Below are positions 31,922-41,258 of a stretch of DNA of 64,000 nt, piece by piece; the first letter of the stretch is position 1; the number at the start of each line of letters is the position of its first letter. This stretch comes from Streptomyces hyaluromycini. GTDB lineage: Bacteria; Actinomycetota; Actinomycetes; Streptomycetales; Streptomycetaceae. Below the pieces are notes generated by a model. It had not been told where the DNA came from, ran no database searches, and was given only the letters and a program-made list of their open reading frames with translations. A program made the translations under genes and the position numbers. The stretch is from assembly GCF_002217755.1 (NCBI RefSeq), contig NZ_BCFL01000016.1, positions 540,319 to 604,318 on the forward strand, in the 5' to 3' direction.

Positions 31922-32395
31922 ATGCCCCTGCGCTCCACGCTCACCCGCGGCTTCGCGATAGCCGCCCTCGTCACCCTCTGCGGCACCTCGCCCGCCCTCG
32001 CCGACGACGGCTGGGACAGTGCCGACCCGGGGACCGGCCAGTACGGCGACCCCCACGACCCCGACCACCTCGACGGCGTCGGCAACACCGGCAACACCGC
32101 CGGCGCCGACGACTTCCTCGGCCCCGGCGGCACCGACGACCCAGGGGGCAACGCCCCCGCCCGCTACCGGGGCGTCGTCACCGCACGGGACGGCGTCTGG
32201 CTGCGCGACCAGCCGGAGCGGGGCAGCCGGCGGGTCCGGTTCGTCGCGAACGGCGAGGAGGTCTCCATCTACTGCCGGGCCACCGGCGACCCCGTCGACG
32301 GCGACCGCGTCTGGTACCTGCTCACCGACGGCACCTGGGCCTGGGGCCCCGCCCGCGACATCGACACCCTCGGGCGCACGCCACGCTGGTGCTGA
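31922..32395 (+). CDS. Secreted SH3-domain protein
   Basis: A 157-aa protein. The signal peptide (LTRGFAIAALVTLCGTSPALA) is cleaved near residue 28. A low-complexity Asp/Gly/Asn linker follows, then a bacterial SH3 fold: VTARDGVWLRDQPERGSRRV, EEVSIYCRA, RVWYLLTDGTWAWG. Such domains bind peptidoglycan or peptides. The final Cys may pair with the Cys in IYCRA. It stands upstream of the ftsW-like gene by 43 bp. Confidence 0.8.
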   Translation: MPLRSTLTRGFAIAALVTLCGTSPALADDGWDSADPGTGQYGDPHDPDHLDGVGNTGNTAGADDFLGPGGTDDPGGNAPARYRGVVTARDGVWLRDQPERGSRRVRFVANGEEVSIYCRATGDPVDGDRVWYLLTDGTWAWGPARDIDTLGRTPRWC

Positions 32396-32438
32396 CCAGC
32401 AAGACCCGCAACTCACGCTATTTGGGTAAGTTCCGGAC

Positions 32439-33800
32439 ATGACCAAGGCCGGAACCACCCTGGCGGCGACCGCGACCCCCACCTACGCCGTACGCCTCCC
32501 CCGGCGCCGTGGCATCGAACTCGCCCTGATCGTGCTGGCCGTCCTGCTCTCCGTGTACGGCTACTGCGCGGTCGGCCTGGCAAAGACCGGCACCGTCCCG
32601 CCCGGCGCCGCCGGTTACGGCGCCGGCCTCGGGGTGCTCGCGCTCGTCGCCCACCTCGCCGTACGCCTGCGTGCCCCGTACGCCGACCCGCTGCCCCTGC
32701 CGATCGGCGTGCTGCTCAACGGAATCGGCCTGGTCCTGATCTACCGGCTGGACCTGCAGACCCCCGGCGACCGGGCGGCCCCCGCCCAACTCGTCTGGTC
32801 CACCCTGGGCGTCGGCCTCTTCATCCTGGTCGTGCTGATGCTCCGCGACCACCGCGTGCTCCAGCGCTACGCGTACGTCTGCGTCGCCGCCGCGCTCGTC
32901 CTGCTGCTCCTGCCGATCCTCTTCCCGGCCGTCAACGGGGCCCGGATCTGGATCCGGTTCGCCGGATTCTCCATCCAGCCCGGCGAGTTCGCGAAGGTGC
33001 TGCTCGCGGTGTTCTTCGCCGCGTACCTCGCCGCCAACCGCAACGCGCTCGCCTACGCCGGCCGCCGGCTGTGGTTCATGCAGTTCCCGACGGGCCGGGT
33101 GCTCGGCCCGATCGTCACCATCTGGCTGGTGAGCGTCGGCGTCCTGATCCTCGAACGCGACCTCGGCACCTCACTCCTCTTCTTCGGCCTCTTCGTCGTG
33201 ATGCTGTACGTGGCCACCGGGCGCACCGGCTGGATCGCCGTCGGCCTGCTGCTCGCCGTGTTCGGCGCGCTCGCCGTCGGCCGTCTGGAGCCGCATGTGC
33301 ACGGCCGTATCGAGGACTGGCTGCACCCCTTCGCCTCGATCGACGCGGGCCAGGGGCCGAACCAACTCGCCCAGTCGCTCTTCGCGTTCGCGGCCGGCGG
33401 GGTCCTCGGCACCGGACTGGGCCTCGGCCACTCCGTCCTCATCGGCTTCGCCGCCAAGTCGGACTTCATCCTGGCCACGGCGGGCGAGGAACTCGGTCTC
33501 GCCGGACTCTCCGCGATCTTCCTCCTCTACGGTCTGCTCGTGGAGCGCGGCTACCGGGCCGGTCTCGCCCTGCGCGACCCCTTCGGCCGGCTTCTCGCGG
33601 TCGGGCTCGCCTCGATCCTGGCCCTCCAGGTGTTCGTGATCGCGGGCGGCGTGACCGGGCTGATCCCGCTGACCGGCATGGCGATGCCGTTCCTCGCCCA
33701 GGGCGGCTCCTCGGTCGTCACCAACTGGGCGATCGTGGCCCTGCTGATCCGGGTGAGCGACTCGGCCCGCCGCCACTACGACGGACAGGTGGCCCCATGA
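32439..33800 (+). CDS. FtsW/RodA/SpoVE-family glycosyltransferase
   Basis: A 453-aa SEDS-family membrane protein with about 10-12 helices. Hallmarks are GARIWIRFAGFSIQPGEFAK, ERDLGTSLLFFGLF and, at the end, GLIPLTGMAMPFLAQGGSS. SEDS proteins polymerise lipid II into glycan strands together with a class B PBP. The start overlap (ATGA) with the next gene, a class B PBP, predicts that they work as a pair. This is one of the extra SEDS/PBP pairs of Streptomyces, outside the division gene cluster. Confidence 0.92.
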   Translation: MTKAGTTLAATATPTYAVRLPRRRGIELALIVLAVLLSVYGYCAVGLAKTGTVPPGAAGYGAGLGVLALVAHLAVRLRAPYADPLPLPIGVLLNGIGLVLIYRLDLQTPGDRAAPAQLVWSTLGVGLFILVVLMLRDHRVLQRYAYVCVAAALVLLLLPILFPAVNGARIWIRFAGFSIQPGEFAKVLLAVFFAAYLAANRNALAYAGRRLWFMQFPTGRVLGPIVTIWLVSVGVLILERDLGTSLLFFGLFVVMLYVATGRTGWIAVGLLLAVFGALAVGRLEPHVHGRIEDWLHPFASIDAGQGPNQLAQSLFAFAAGGVLGTGLGLGHSVLIGFAAKSDFILATAGEELGLAGLSAIFLLYGLLVERGYRAGLALRDPFGRLLAVGLASILALQVFVIAGGVTGLIPLTGMAMPFLAQGGSSVVTNWAIVALLIRVSDSARRHYDGQVAP

Positions 33801-35287
33801 CCACCGGGTACGGCCGCCGACGGGGCGGCATGGCCAGGTACGTCCGGCGGGCCCGCGCCCTCTGCGCCCTGCTGCTGTTCGCCCTCCTCGTCAACGCGGC
33901 CCGTGTCCAGGTGGTCCTGGCGCGCAGTTACGACGACAACCCCGCCAACCGCCGTAACTCCATCGCCCGTTACGGCCTCCCCCGCGGCGACATCCTGGTC
34001 GGCGGTGTGCCGGTCACCGGCTCCCGGGACAGCGGGGAGCAGCTGCGCTACGAACGCACGTATCCGCAGGGCCCGTTGTACGCCCCGGTCACCGGCTTCG
34101 CCTCCCAGCTGTACGGCACGACGTTCCTGGAGCACGCCGAGGACGGAGTGCTCTCCGGGACCGACCCGATGCTGGCGCCGTTCCCGCTGTGGAACGACAC
34201 GGGCCGGGCGGTGAACCCGGGCGGGAACGTCGTCACGACCCTGAACCGGTACGCCCAGGAGGCCGCCTACCGGGGGCTCGGCTCGCGCAAGGGCGCGGTG
34301 GCCGCGATCGAACCGGCGACCGGCCGGATCCTCGCCCTGGTCTCCACCCCGTCGTACGACCCCTCCCAGCTGTCCGGCAACGGCGCGGCGGTGACCGCGG
34401 CCTGGTCGCGGCTGAACGGCGACCCGGAGAAGCCGATGCTCAACCGGGCGGTACGGCAGACGTATCCGCCGGGCTCGACCTTCAAGGTGGTGACGGCGGC
34501 CGCCGCCCTCGACGCGGGCGTGGTCACCGACCTGGACGCGCCGACCGACTCCCCCGACCCCTACCGGCTGCCGGGCACCACGACCCGGCTGACCAACGAG
34601 GGCGACGGCTGCGCGGACGCCTCGCTGCGGGCGGCCTTCGAGTGGTCCTGCAACACGGTCTTCGCGAAGCTGGGCGTGGACGTGGGGGCGGCGGACATGA
34701 CGGCGACGGCGGAGGCGTTCGGCTTCAACGACACCCGGCTGCGCATCCCGTTCACCGCCGCGCCGAGCACCTTCGACACGAGCGTGGACAAGGCGCAGCT
34801 GGCCCTGTCCTCGATCGGGCAGTACAACACCCGGGCCACGCCGCTGCAGATGGCGATGGTCGCGGCGGCGGTGGCGGACGGGGGGCTCGCGCATCCGCCG
34901 TATCTGGTGGAGCGGACCGTGCGGCGGACCGGTGAGACGGTGGGCACGGGCGGTGCGGGGCAGGTGCGGCAGGTGATGAGTCCCGCGACGGCCGTGCGGA
35001 TGAAGGAACTCATGGTCGACGTGGTCCGGGAGGGCACCGGCACGAACGCGGCGATCCGCGGTGCCACGGTCGGCGGCAAGACCGGCACCGCGCAGCACGG
35101 CCTCGGCAACTCCGGGGTGCCGTACGCCTGGTTCGTGTCCTGGGCGCAGGCGGACGACGACCTGGAGCCGAAGGTCGCGGTGGCGGTGGTGGTCGAGGAC
35201 GCGGCGGCCGAACGCTCGGACATCAGCGGGGGCGGGGACGCGGCGCCGATCGCCCGGGCGGTGATGCGGGCGGTGCTCGGCTTCTGA
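33797..35287 (+). CDS. Class B penicillin-binding protein
   Basis: A 496-aa protein. It has one N-terminal membrane helix (ALCALLLFALLVNAARV), an N-terminal PBP module, then the transpeptidase with SxxK as S227-T-F-K230, SxN as S284-C-N286 and KTGT at 428-431. Ser227 is acylated by penicillins. It cross-links peptide stems of the glycan made by the SEDS partner encoded immediately before. It is shorter than a typical PBP2 or FtsI. No PASTA domain is present. Confidence 0.93.
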   Translation: MTTGYGRRRGGMARYVRRARALCALLLFALLVNAARVQVVLARSYDDNPANRRNSIARYGLPRGDILVGGVPVTGSRDSGEQLRYERTYPQGPLYAPVTGFASQLYGTTFLEHAEDGVLSGTDPMLAPFPLWNDTGRAVNPGGNVVTTLNRYAQEAAYRGLGSRKGAVAAIEPATGRILALVSTPSYDPSQLSGNGAAVTAAWSRLNGDPEKPMLNRAVRQTYPPGSTFKVVTAAAALDAGVVTDLDAPTDSPDPYRLPGTTTRLTNEGDGCADASLRAAFEWSCNTVFAKLGVDVGAADMTATAEAFGFNDTRLRIPFTAAPSTFDTSVDKAQLALSSIGQYNTRATPLQMAMVAAAVADGGLAHPPYLVERTVRRTGETVGTGGAGQVRQVMSPATAVRMKELMVDVVREGTGTNAAIRGATVGGKTGTAQHGLGNSGVPYAWFVSWAQADDDLEPKVAVAVVVEDAAAERSDISGGGDAAPIARAVMRAVLGF

Positions 35288-35411
35288 GGGGTCCGGTACC
35301 GGGGTAGACGCGGAGTCAACAAGTCGCGCGCGAGGGATTGACCGGCTTGCTGACAGGCGGTCTCATAAGAGCGGACGACGACATACCCCCGGGTAACGAG
35401 GTGAGGGAGCC

Positions 35412-36350
35412 ATGACGACCCTGACGGAAGCCGACGCGGTCGACGGACTGCGGGACGCGCTCGGCCTGCTCAAGGACCGCGAGCAGGTGGCCGAACGGCT
35501 GCTCGTCTCCTCCGCGAAGCACTCCTTCGACCCGGACAAGGAGCTGGACTGGGACGCGCCCTTCGAGGAGGGCAAGTGGTTCTGGCCGCCGGAGCTGGTG
35601 TCGCTGTACGGCACGCCGATGTGGCAGCGGATGTCCGAGGAACAGCGGATCCTGCTCTCCCAGCACGAGGCCGCCGCACTGGCCTCGCTGGGCATCTGGT
35701 TCGAGCTGATCCTGATGCAGCTGCTGGTCCGGCACATCTACGACAAGGCGGCGACGAGTGCGCATGTGCGCTACGCGCTGACCGAGATCGAGGACGAGTG
35801 CCGGCACTCGAAGATGTTCGCGCGGCTGATAGCACGCGGTGACGCGCCCTGGTACCCGGTGAGCCGGGCCCACCAGAACCTGGGCCGCCTCTTCAAGACG
35901 ATCTCCACGACCCCCGGCTCCTTCACGGCCACTCTGCTGGGCGAGGAGGTCCTGGACTGGATGCAGCGGCTGACCTTCCCCGACGAGCGGGTCCAGCCGC
36001 TGGTCCGCGGGGTCACCCGGATCCATGTGGTCGAGGAGGCCCGGCATGTGCGGTACGCCCGCGAGGAGCTGCGCCGGCAGATGGTGACGGCGCCGCGGTG
36101 GTCGCAGGAGTTCACGCGGGTCACCTCCGGTGAGTTCGCGCGGGTGTTCTCGGTCGCCTTCGTCAATCCGGAGGTCTACACGAACGTGGGGCTGGACCGG
36201 CGGGAGGCCGTGGCGCAGGTGCGGGCCAGCGGGCATCGGCGGGAGGTCATGCAGACGGGCGCGAAGCGGCTGACCGACTTTCTGGATGACATCGGGGTTC
36301 TCCGGGGGGCGGGGCGGCGGTTGTGGAAGAGCTCGGGGCTGCTGGCTTGA
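35412..36350 (+). CDS. AurF-like diiron oxygenase
   Basis: A 312-aa protein starting MTTLTEADAVDGL, with a strong GAGGTGAGGGAG ribosome site. It is helical throughout with diiron ligands expected for the AurF (p-aminobenzoate N-oxygenase) fold: E in LSQHEAAALAS, the E-x-E-x-x-H set in EIEDECRHSKM, and later E-x-x-R-H in VVEEARHVRY. AurF oxidises aryl amines, but most genomic members have unknown substrates. It stands alone; 'AurF-like' is a fold assignment, not a substrate claim. Confidence 0.85.
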   Translation: MTTLTEADAVDGLRDALGLLKDREQVAERLLVSSAKHSFDPDKELDWDAPFEEGKWFWPPELVSLYGTPMWQRMSEEQRILLSQHEAAALASLGIWFELILMQLLVRHIYDKAATSAHVRYALTEIEDECRHSKMFARLIARGDAPWYPVSRAHQNLGRLFKTISTTPGSFTATLLGEEVLDWMQRLTFPDERVQPLVRGVTRIHVVEEARHVRYAREELRRQMVTAPRWSQEFTRVTSGEFARVFSVAFVNPEVYTNVGLDRREAVAQVRASGHRREVMQTGAKRLTDFLDDIGVLRGAGRRLWKSSGLLA

Positions 36351-36369
36351 GTTTCGGGTGCGGGCCGGT

Positions 36370-36473
36370 GGGGGCTTGTCGCGCCCACGCGGCGGAGCCG
36401 CATATCGGATACAGCCCCGCGCCCCTTGGTAGGTGTCCGCGTCGCATGTCGATACAGCCCCGCGCCCCTAGGT
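36370..36473 (-). repeat. GC-rich intergenic repeat, copy 2 (reverse, partly doubled)
   Basis: The family sequence in reverse orientation: CGCCCACGCGGCGGAGCCGC, then ATACAGCCCCGCGCCCC, which appears a second time at about 36452-36468. It lies between the convergent AurF-like and NlpC/P60 genes. Confidence 0.75.
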
Positions 36474-37610
36474 AGAAGTCGGCGCCGTCGGCGGCAGAGT
36501 TCCGAAGCTTTCGTCCGGGCCCTCTGTCGCCGTCTTCGGGATCGTCGGGGGCGTGTAGTGAGCCAGGGGCTGGGCCTTGGAGTCAGGCCGTACCGCGCCC
36601 AGGATCGGGTTGGCGGCGATCGGGGAGACCTTGATCTTCGCGCCGGGGCGGGGGGCCTGGACCACCTTGCCGTCGCCGAGGTAGAGGGCGACGTGGGTGG
36701 CCTCGGGGAAGTAGACGACCAGGTCGCCGGGGCGGAGGCTGTCCAGGGGGACGTGGGGCAGGTCGGCCCACTGCTCCTGGCTGGTCCTCGGGATGGGCGT
36801 ACCGGCGTGGTCCCAGGCCTGCGAGGTCAGGCCCGAGCAGTCGTACGACGCCGGGCCCGCCGCTCCCCACTGGTACGGCTTCCCCAGCTGCTGCACCGCG
36901 TAGCGCACCGCGCGGTCGCCTTCCGGGGAGGGGGGCGGCGTGGTGGTGCCCAGGGCGCCGGACGTGGTGAGGCTCCGCTGGGCGTCCGCCGTCTCGGTCC
37001 GCTCCAGGTCCGCCAGGGCGGTGAGCTGGCCGGGGGTGAGGGCGGCCAGCATGCGCTCCACGTCGGAGAGGCGGGCCCGTACCTCGTCACGCTGCTTCTT
37101 CTGCTGCTCGGCGAGGGCGAGCCGGGTGTCGAGTGCCTCGCGGGCCCGGCGGGTCAGGGCGGTCTGCCTCCGCTCGTCGTCGGCCAGCCGGCCCACCGTC
37201 TTCGCCCGCTCGCGCGCCAGCTCGCCGATGACATGGCCCTCGTCGAGCGCGTGCTGCGGGTCCCGGGCGAGGAGCAGGCGGAGGTACGGGGAGAGCCCGG
37301 TGGCGTTCTGGTACTGCTGCCGGGCCAGCCGGCCCGCCTCGTCCTTGCTGCCGTGCAGGGAGAGCCGGGCCTCGGCCAGCTCCCCGTCCAGCCGGGTCAC
37401 CTCGGTGCGCTGCCGGTTCAGCCGTTCCGCGGCCGCGTTGTAGGTCTCGGTGGCCTGTTCGGCCTGCCGGTACGCCTGCTGAAGGTCCGTCAGCAGCTCG
37501 GCGACCGGCCGCCCGGGGTCGGGTGCGGCGAGTGCGGGCAGGGGCGTGAGGACGGCCTGGGCCGCCGCCACCGCGGCCGTACAGGCCAGACGCAGGAACC
37601 TTCCTGGCAC
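36468..37610 (-). CDS. Secreted NlpC/P60 peptidoglycan endopeptidase
   Basis: A 380-aa protein. GTG at 37610 follows a near-perfect GGAGGTGA site 5 nt away. It has a signal peptide to about residue 29 (ALAA), a long coiled coil (about 35-200), then an NlpC/P60 domain with C258 in YDCSGL and H306 in THVALY. It cleaves the stem peptide (D-Glu to diamino acid bond) in cell wall turnover. The coiled coil resembles RipA-type hydrolases, where it blocks the active site until processed. The upstream region holds a palindrome ATCACGTGAT at 37658-37667. Confidence 0.92.
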   Translation of the reverse strand: MPGRFLRLACTAAVAAAQAVLTPLPALAAPDPGRPVAELLTDLQQAYRQAEQATETYNAAAERLNRQRTEVTRLDGELAEARLSLHGSKDEAGRLARQQYQNATGLSPYLRLLLARDPQHALDEGHVIGELARERAKTVGRLADDERRQTALTRRAREALDTRLALAEQQKKQRDEVRARLSDVERMLAALTPGQLTALADLERTETADAQRSLTTSGALGTTTPPPSPEGDRAVRYAVQQLGKPYQWGAAGPASYDCSGLTSQAWDHAGTPIPRTSQEQWADLPHVPLDSLRPGDLVVYFPEATHVALYLGDGKVVQAPRPGAKIKVSPIAANPILGAVRPDSKAQPLAHYTPPTIPKTATEGPDESFGTLPPTAPTST

Positions 37611-37724
37611 GTCATCACCTCCAATGCGGGACGGTCTCTCCGTTCCACATCGCGATGATCACGTGATAATCAGACGTGTATGCGTGGTCCGCGCGGCGCA
37701 TGTGCGCGATTCGGCGTAGTCATG

Positions 37725-38075
37725 TCACCCGTCGGTGTCGTCCGGCCCGCCGGGCGGCCTCGCGTCCGGTGCGGGGGCGGGGTCCGGCTTCGACCACGGC
37801 CACTTCTGCCTGCCGCCGCCCGTCCCGCCGCCCCTGCCCGTCGGGTCGTACTCGTACTTCCAGCCCTGGGACAGCCCCAGACGCTTGCTCTGACCGCGGG
37901 GCACGCGGCGGTAGACCAGGACCGTGGGCGGCCCGCCGGCCGGGTCCGGGACCGGGATGCGGTAGATCTTCGGGGGGTGGCCCGTCATGCCGAGCAGCAC
38001 GGGGAGCACCCGCCCGTCCATGGGGCCGCCCTCGAAGGGAGTGTCCTGACTCTTCACGGCACCAGTTTCAGCCAT
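37725..38075 (-). CDS. Small conserved hypothetical protein in the TetR operon
   Basis: A 116-aa protein. I chose the ATG at 38075, which overlaps the end of the TetR gene by 8 nt. The readable core is MDGRVLPVLLGMTGHPPKIY then RIPVPDPAG and VLVYRRVPRGQSKRLGLSQG; the last 35 residues are Gly/Pro/Asp-rich. I do not recognise a known domain. Co-translation with the TetR regulator suggests linked expression. Confidence 0.65.
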   Translation of the reverse strand: MAETGAVKSQDTPFEGGPMDGRVLPVLLGMTGHPPKIYRIPVPDPAGGPPTVLVYRRVPRGQSKRLGLSQGWKYEYDPTGRGGGTGGGRQKWPWSKPDPAPAPDARPPGGPDDTDG

Positions 38076-38721
38076 CCGCCGCGAGGGCGTCGACGAGGGC
38101 GGCGGTCTGCGGGTCACGGCGCGCGGTCACGCTGAGTACGGCGACGAACTGGTCGACCAGCCAGTCCCGCAGCTCGTCGAGGGGCGGCTGCTTGTCCTCG
38201 TCGAGCCAGATGAGGGAGGCCGCCTCGACGGCGGTGATCCACATCCGGACGGTCATCCGCAGCCGGGGGCCCGGGTCGGCGATGGCCAGGTGGCTGAGAA
38301 TGTGCTGTGCGGCGGCCCGCCGTACGCCGTCCACGATCGCCGTCGTCCGCGAGGTCTCCACCACGCTGCCGCCCTGGAGCAGGGCGCTGAAGCCGGCGTC
38401 GTGCTGGTCGACGAAGGCGAGGTAGCGGTCGAGGGCGCGGGCCAGCCGGGGCAGGAGGGCGCCCTCACGGGGCTCGTCGAAGCAGTGTTCGAGTTCCTCG
38501 GCGGCCGACCTGAGGGCGGCCTCGTAGAGCTGCTGCTTGCCGCCGGGGAAGTAGCGGTACACCAGAGGGCGGGAGACCCCGGCCGCCTCCGCCACGTCGT
38601 CGAGCGAGACGTCCTCGGGCGCACGGTGCGCGAAGAGGGAGAGGGCCGCGTCGAGCAGCTGGCTGCGCCGCTCCTCGACGGACAGCCTGCGGTAGGCGGG
38701 GGTGGCGGCCTGCGGGGTCAT
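38068..38721 (-). CDS. TetR-family transcriptional regulator
   Basis: A 217-aa protein. The N-terminal helix-turn-helix is typical: RRSQLLDAALSLFAHR, VSLDDVAEAAGVSRPLVYRYFPGGKQQLYEA. The C-terminal ligand domain is all-helical. It likely represses its own operon with the small protein downstream. The divergent neighbour across a repeat-filled gap is the conservon flavoprotein on the same strand, so no obvious single target stands out. Confidence 0.92.
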   Translation of the reverse strand: MTPQAATPAYRRLSVEERRSQLLDAALSLFAHRAPEDVSLDDVAEAAGVSRPLVYRYFPGGKQQLYEAALRSAAEELEHCFDEPREGALLPRLARALDRYLAFVDQHDAGFSALLQGGSVVETSRTTAIVDGVRRAAAQHILSHLAIADPGPRLRMTVRMWITAVEAASLIWLDEDKQPPLDELRDWLVDQFVAVLSVTARRDPQTAALVDALAADG

Positions 38722-38802
38722 GCGATCAGCGTATGCGCTGGGCTGGGAGCGCCGCGACGGCCGCCGTGCCGGGAGGGGCCGTCGGTCGGGTGCGGCGCCA
38801 TC

Positions 38803-38898
38803 GTGGTTGCTCGCGCAGTTCCCCGCGCCCCTGACGGGGCGCTACGGCAACGCGCCCCCGAAGGGGCGCGGGGAACTGCGCGACCAGCCACCACGCGC
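38803..38898 (+). repeat. GC-rich intergenic repeat, copy 3 (inverted pair)
   Basis: Two arms CTCGCGCAGTTCCCCGCGCC and its complement around 38860-38885 form a long imperfect hairpin with internal GCGCCC/GGGCGC pairs, then CGACCAGCCACCACGCG. It lies between the TetR and flavoprotein genes. Confidence 0.75.
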
Positions 38899-38920
38899 CC
38901 GCGGCCGAAAACCGGCCTGC

Positions 38921-40177
38921 TCAGGCGGCCCCGGCCACCGACGCCAGGTAGGCCTCCGTCTTGTCCGGCTCGTAGAAGAAGTTCTCGTAGTCGGAGGGGT
39001 CGTTGAAGCCGTTGGCGAAGCGGTCGGCGACCGGCTGGAGCTGGCCCGCGGCGCCGATCAGGTTGAGGATGTGCTCCGGCGGCGGCGCCAGCATGGCGTT
39101 CGTCCACTTGGTGACGTGCTGGGCCGTGTTCCAGTAGCGGTCGAACGTCTCCTGCATCCAGGTCTCGTCGAACTCCTTCTCGCCGTTCTCGAGGATCGAG
39201 GCGAGGTAGGAGGCGGCGCACTTGGCTGCGGAGTTGGAACCCTGGCCCGTGATCGGGTCGTTGGCCACGACGACGTCCGCGACGCCGAGGACCAGGCCCC
39301 CGCCGGGGAGGCGGCCGATCGGGTTGCGGACGGTGGGGGCGTAACGGCCGGCGAGGGTGCCGCCGGCGTCGGTCAGTTCGACCTTGGTGGCCCGCGCGTG
39401 CTCCCAGGGCGTGTACCGCTCCATGAGTTCCAGGGTCAGGGAGAGGTGCTCCGAGGGGTCCTTGACGCCGTTGAAGACGTCCAGCGGGCCGCCGGGTATG
39501 CCCTCCCAGAAGAGGATGTCGGCGGGGCCGGAGGTCGTCAGCGTCGGCATGACGAAGAGCTCGCCGACGCCCGGGACCAGGTTGCAGCGGACCGCGTAGT
39601 AGTCCGGGTGCTCGGGGCGGGGGCCGAGGCCGTGGACGTAGGAGACGGCCAGGGCCCGCTGCGGCTCCGTGTAGGGAGAGCGGGAGGCGTCGCGGCCGAA
39701 CATCTGGACCAGCTCGCCCTTGCCGGCCGAGACCAGCACCAGGTCGTAGGTACGGGCGAAGTAGTCCAGGTCGCCGACCGCCGCGCCGTGGATGACCAGC
39801 TGGCCGCCGCGCTGCGCGAAGGTCTCCATCCAGCCGGCCATCTTCACCCGCTGGTCGACCGACTGCGCGTACCCGTCGAGCTTGCCCACCCAGTCGATCG
39901 CACGGGCCGCGGGGCCCTCGGCCCAGGAGCCGGGGGCGGCGACCGAGACACCGAGTCCTTCGATCTTCGGGGCCTGGGACTCCCAGAAGTTCAGCTGGAG
40001 ATCGCGCTCGTGCTGCAGTGCCGTGTGGAACATGCACTGCGTCGACATGACCCGGCCGGAGCGGATCTCGTCCGCGGTCCGGTTCGACATCAGGGTGACC
40101 TCGTAGCCGTGCGACTGGAGGCCGAGGGCGAGCTGGAGACCGGCCTGGCCGGCCCCCACGACGAGTATCTTCCGCAT
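38921..40177 (-). CDS. StyA-like FAD-dependent monooxygenase after the conservon
   Basis: A 418-aa flavoprotein. The Rossmann motif GAGQAG is at 8-13. The chain resembles styrene monooxygenase StyA in size and in segments such as LQLALGLQSHGYEVTLMSNR and GQGSNSAAKCAASY near 315-330. StyA needs a separate flavin reductase; none is encoded here. It lies 42 bp downstream of the GTPase gene, in the place where other conservons have a cytochrome P450, so I take it as the effector enzyme of this conservon. The substrate is unknown. Confidence 0.88.
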   Translation of the reverse strand: MRKILVVGAGQAGLQLALGLQSHGYEVTLMSNRTADEIRSGRVMSTQCMFHTALQHERDLQLNFWESQAPKIEGLGVSVAAPGSWAEGPAARAIDWVGKLDGYAQSVDQRVKMAGWMETFAQRGGQLVIHGAAVGDLDYFARTYDLVLVSAGKGELVQMFGRDASRSPYTEPQRALAVSYVHGLGPRPEHPDYYAVRCNLVPGVGELFVMPTLTTSGPADILFWEGIPGGPLDVFNGVKDPSEHLSLTLELMERYTPWEHARATKVELTDAGGTLAGRYAPTVRNPIGRLPGGGLVLGVADVVVANDPITGQGSNSAAKCAASYLASILENGEKEFDETWMQETFDRYWNTAQHVTKWTNAMLAPPPEHILNLIGAAGQLQPVADRFANGFNDPSDYENFFYEPDKTEAYLASVAGAA

Positions 40178-40219
40178 GCGGTGGTGGCTCCTAAGGGTTC
40201 AGAAGATCTACCCGGGGTG

Positions 40220-40855
40220 CTACTCGGGGGTTTCGTCCAGCGCGTGGGCGACCAGGGACAGCAGTGTCTCGATGGCCGAGATCCGACGGCGGGCGTCCAT
40301 GATCATTACAGGTATGTGCGGAGGAATCGTCAATGCCTCGCGCACGTCCTCGGGTTCGAAGCGCTCGCTGCCGTCGAAGTGGTTGACCGCGACGACGTAC
40401 GGCAGTCCGCAGCTCTCGAAGTAGTCCAGCGCCGGGAAGCAGTCCTTCAGGCGCCGGGTGTCCGCGAGGACGACGGCGCCGATCGCGCCGCGCACCAGGT
40501 CGTCCCACATGAACCAGAAGCGCTGCTGGCCCGGCGTGCCGAACAGGTAGAGCACCAGGTCGTCGTCGAGCGTGATGCGGCCGAAGTCCATGGCCACGGT
40601 GGTGGTCGTCTTGCCGGGCGTGGCGGTGAGGTCGTCGGTCTCCTCGCTCGCCTCGGTCATCAGCGCCTCGGTCTGCAGGGGCGTGATCTCCGAGACGGCG
40701 GTGACCAGCGTGGTCTTGCCGACACCGAAGCCGCCGGCCACGACTATCTTCGTGGCGATGGGGGCCCGGCTGCGGTCCGTCTGCCAGGACCGTATGTGCT
40801 CCTCCCCGTCGAGGAGCGGGTTGACGCCGGTGGCGTCAGAGACGGCGTAGTCCAC
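40220..40855 (-). CDS. Conservon small GTPase (CvnD-type)
   Basis: A 211-aa Ras-like GTPase of the MglA-related actinobacterial family. It has P-loop GGFGVGKTT, switch DDLTATPGKTTTTVAMDFGR, and G3 LFGTPGQQRF. NKxD is replaced by NHFDGS, a usual change in this family. GTG start at 40855 overlaps the DUF742 gene by 20 nt. Conservon GTPases act at the membrane with the roadblock and DUF742 proteins and the kinase, in a G-protein-like signalling assembly. Confidence 0.92.
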   Translation of the reverse strand: MDYAVSDATGVNPLLDGEEHIRSWQTDRSRAPIATKIVVAGGFGVGKTTLVTAVSEITPLQTEALMTEASEETDDLTATPGKTTTTVAMDFGRITLDDDLVLYLFGTPGQQRFWFMWDDLVRGAIGAVVLADTRRLKDCFPALDYFESCGLPYVVAVNHFDGSERFEPEDVREALTIPPHIPVMIMDARRRISAIETLLSLVAHALDETPE

Positions 40856-41258
40856 TCAGCACCCTTTCCAGCAGAGCGCGGTCCGGGCGGCCGGCGCCGT
40901 GACCGGTCCCGGTGCCGTACACACGGATCTTTCCCTGGTCCGCGAGGTCACTGAGCAGGACCCGGACCACGCCGAGCGGCATCTTCAGCAGCGCGGCGAT
41001 CTCGGCCACCGTGCGCATGCGGCGGCACAGTTCGACGATGGCCCGCATCTCCGGCATCACCCGGGTGTTGAGGGAACCATTCGTCAGTTCCTTGCGCTCC
41101 TCCGGGGCCTCCAGGGCCGCCACGAACGTCTCCACGAGGAGGACGTGGCCGAAGCGGGTACGGCCGCCGGTGAGCGAGTAGGGGCGGACGCGGGCGGGTT
41201 TGCGGTCGCCGCCGCGTACCGGGAGGTTCTGCCTGCGGTCCTTCGGCGCGTTGCTCAT
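40836..41258 (-). CDS. Conservon DUF742 protein (CvnC-type)
   Basis: A 140-aa protein with the DUF742 pattern: RVRPYSLTGGRTRFGHVLLV near residues 22-41 and a C-terminal winged-helix segment RTVAEIAALLKMPLGVVRVL. ATG at 41258 with GAGGAG upstream makes an ATGA overlap with the roadblock stop. It links kinase, roadblock and GTPase in the conservon. The C-terminal helix-turn-helix look suggests possible DNA or protein contacts. Confidence 0.92.
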   Translation of the reverse strand: MSNAPKDRRQNLPVRGGDRKPARVRPYSLTGGRTRFGHVLLVETFVAALEAPEERKELTNGSLNTRVMPEMRAIVELCRRMRTVAEIAALLKMPLGVVRVLLSDLADQGKIRVYGTGTGHGAGRPDRALLERVLSGLRRL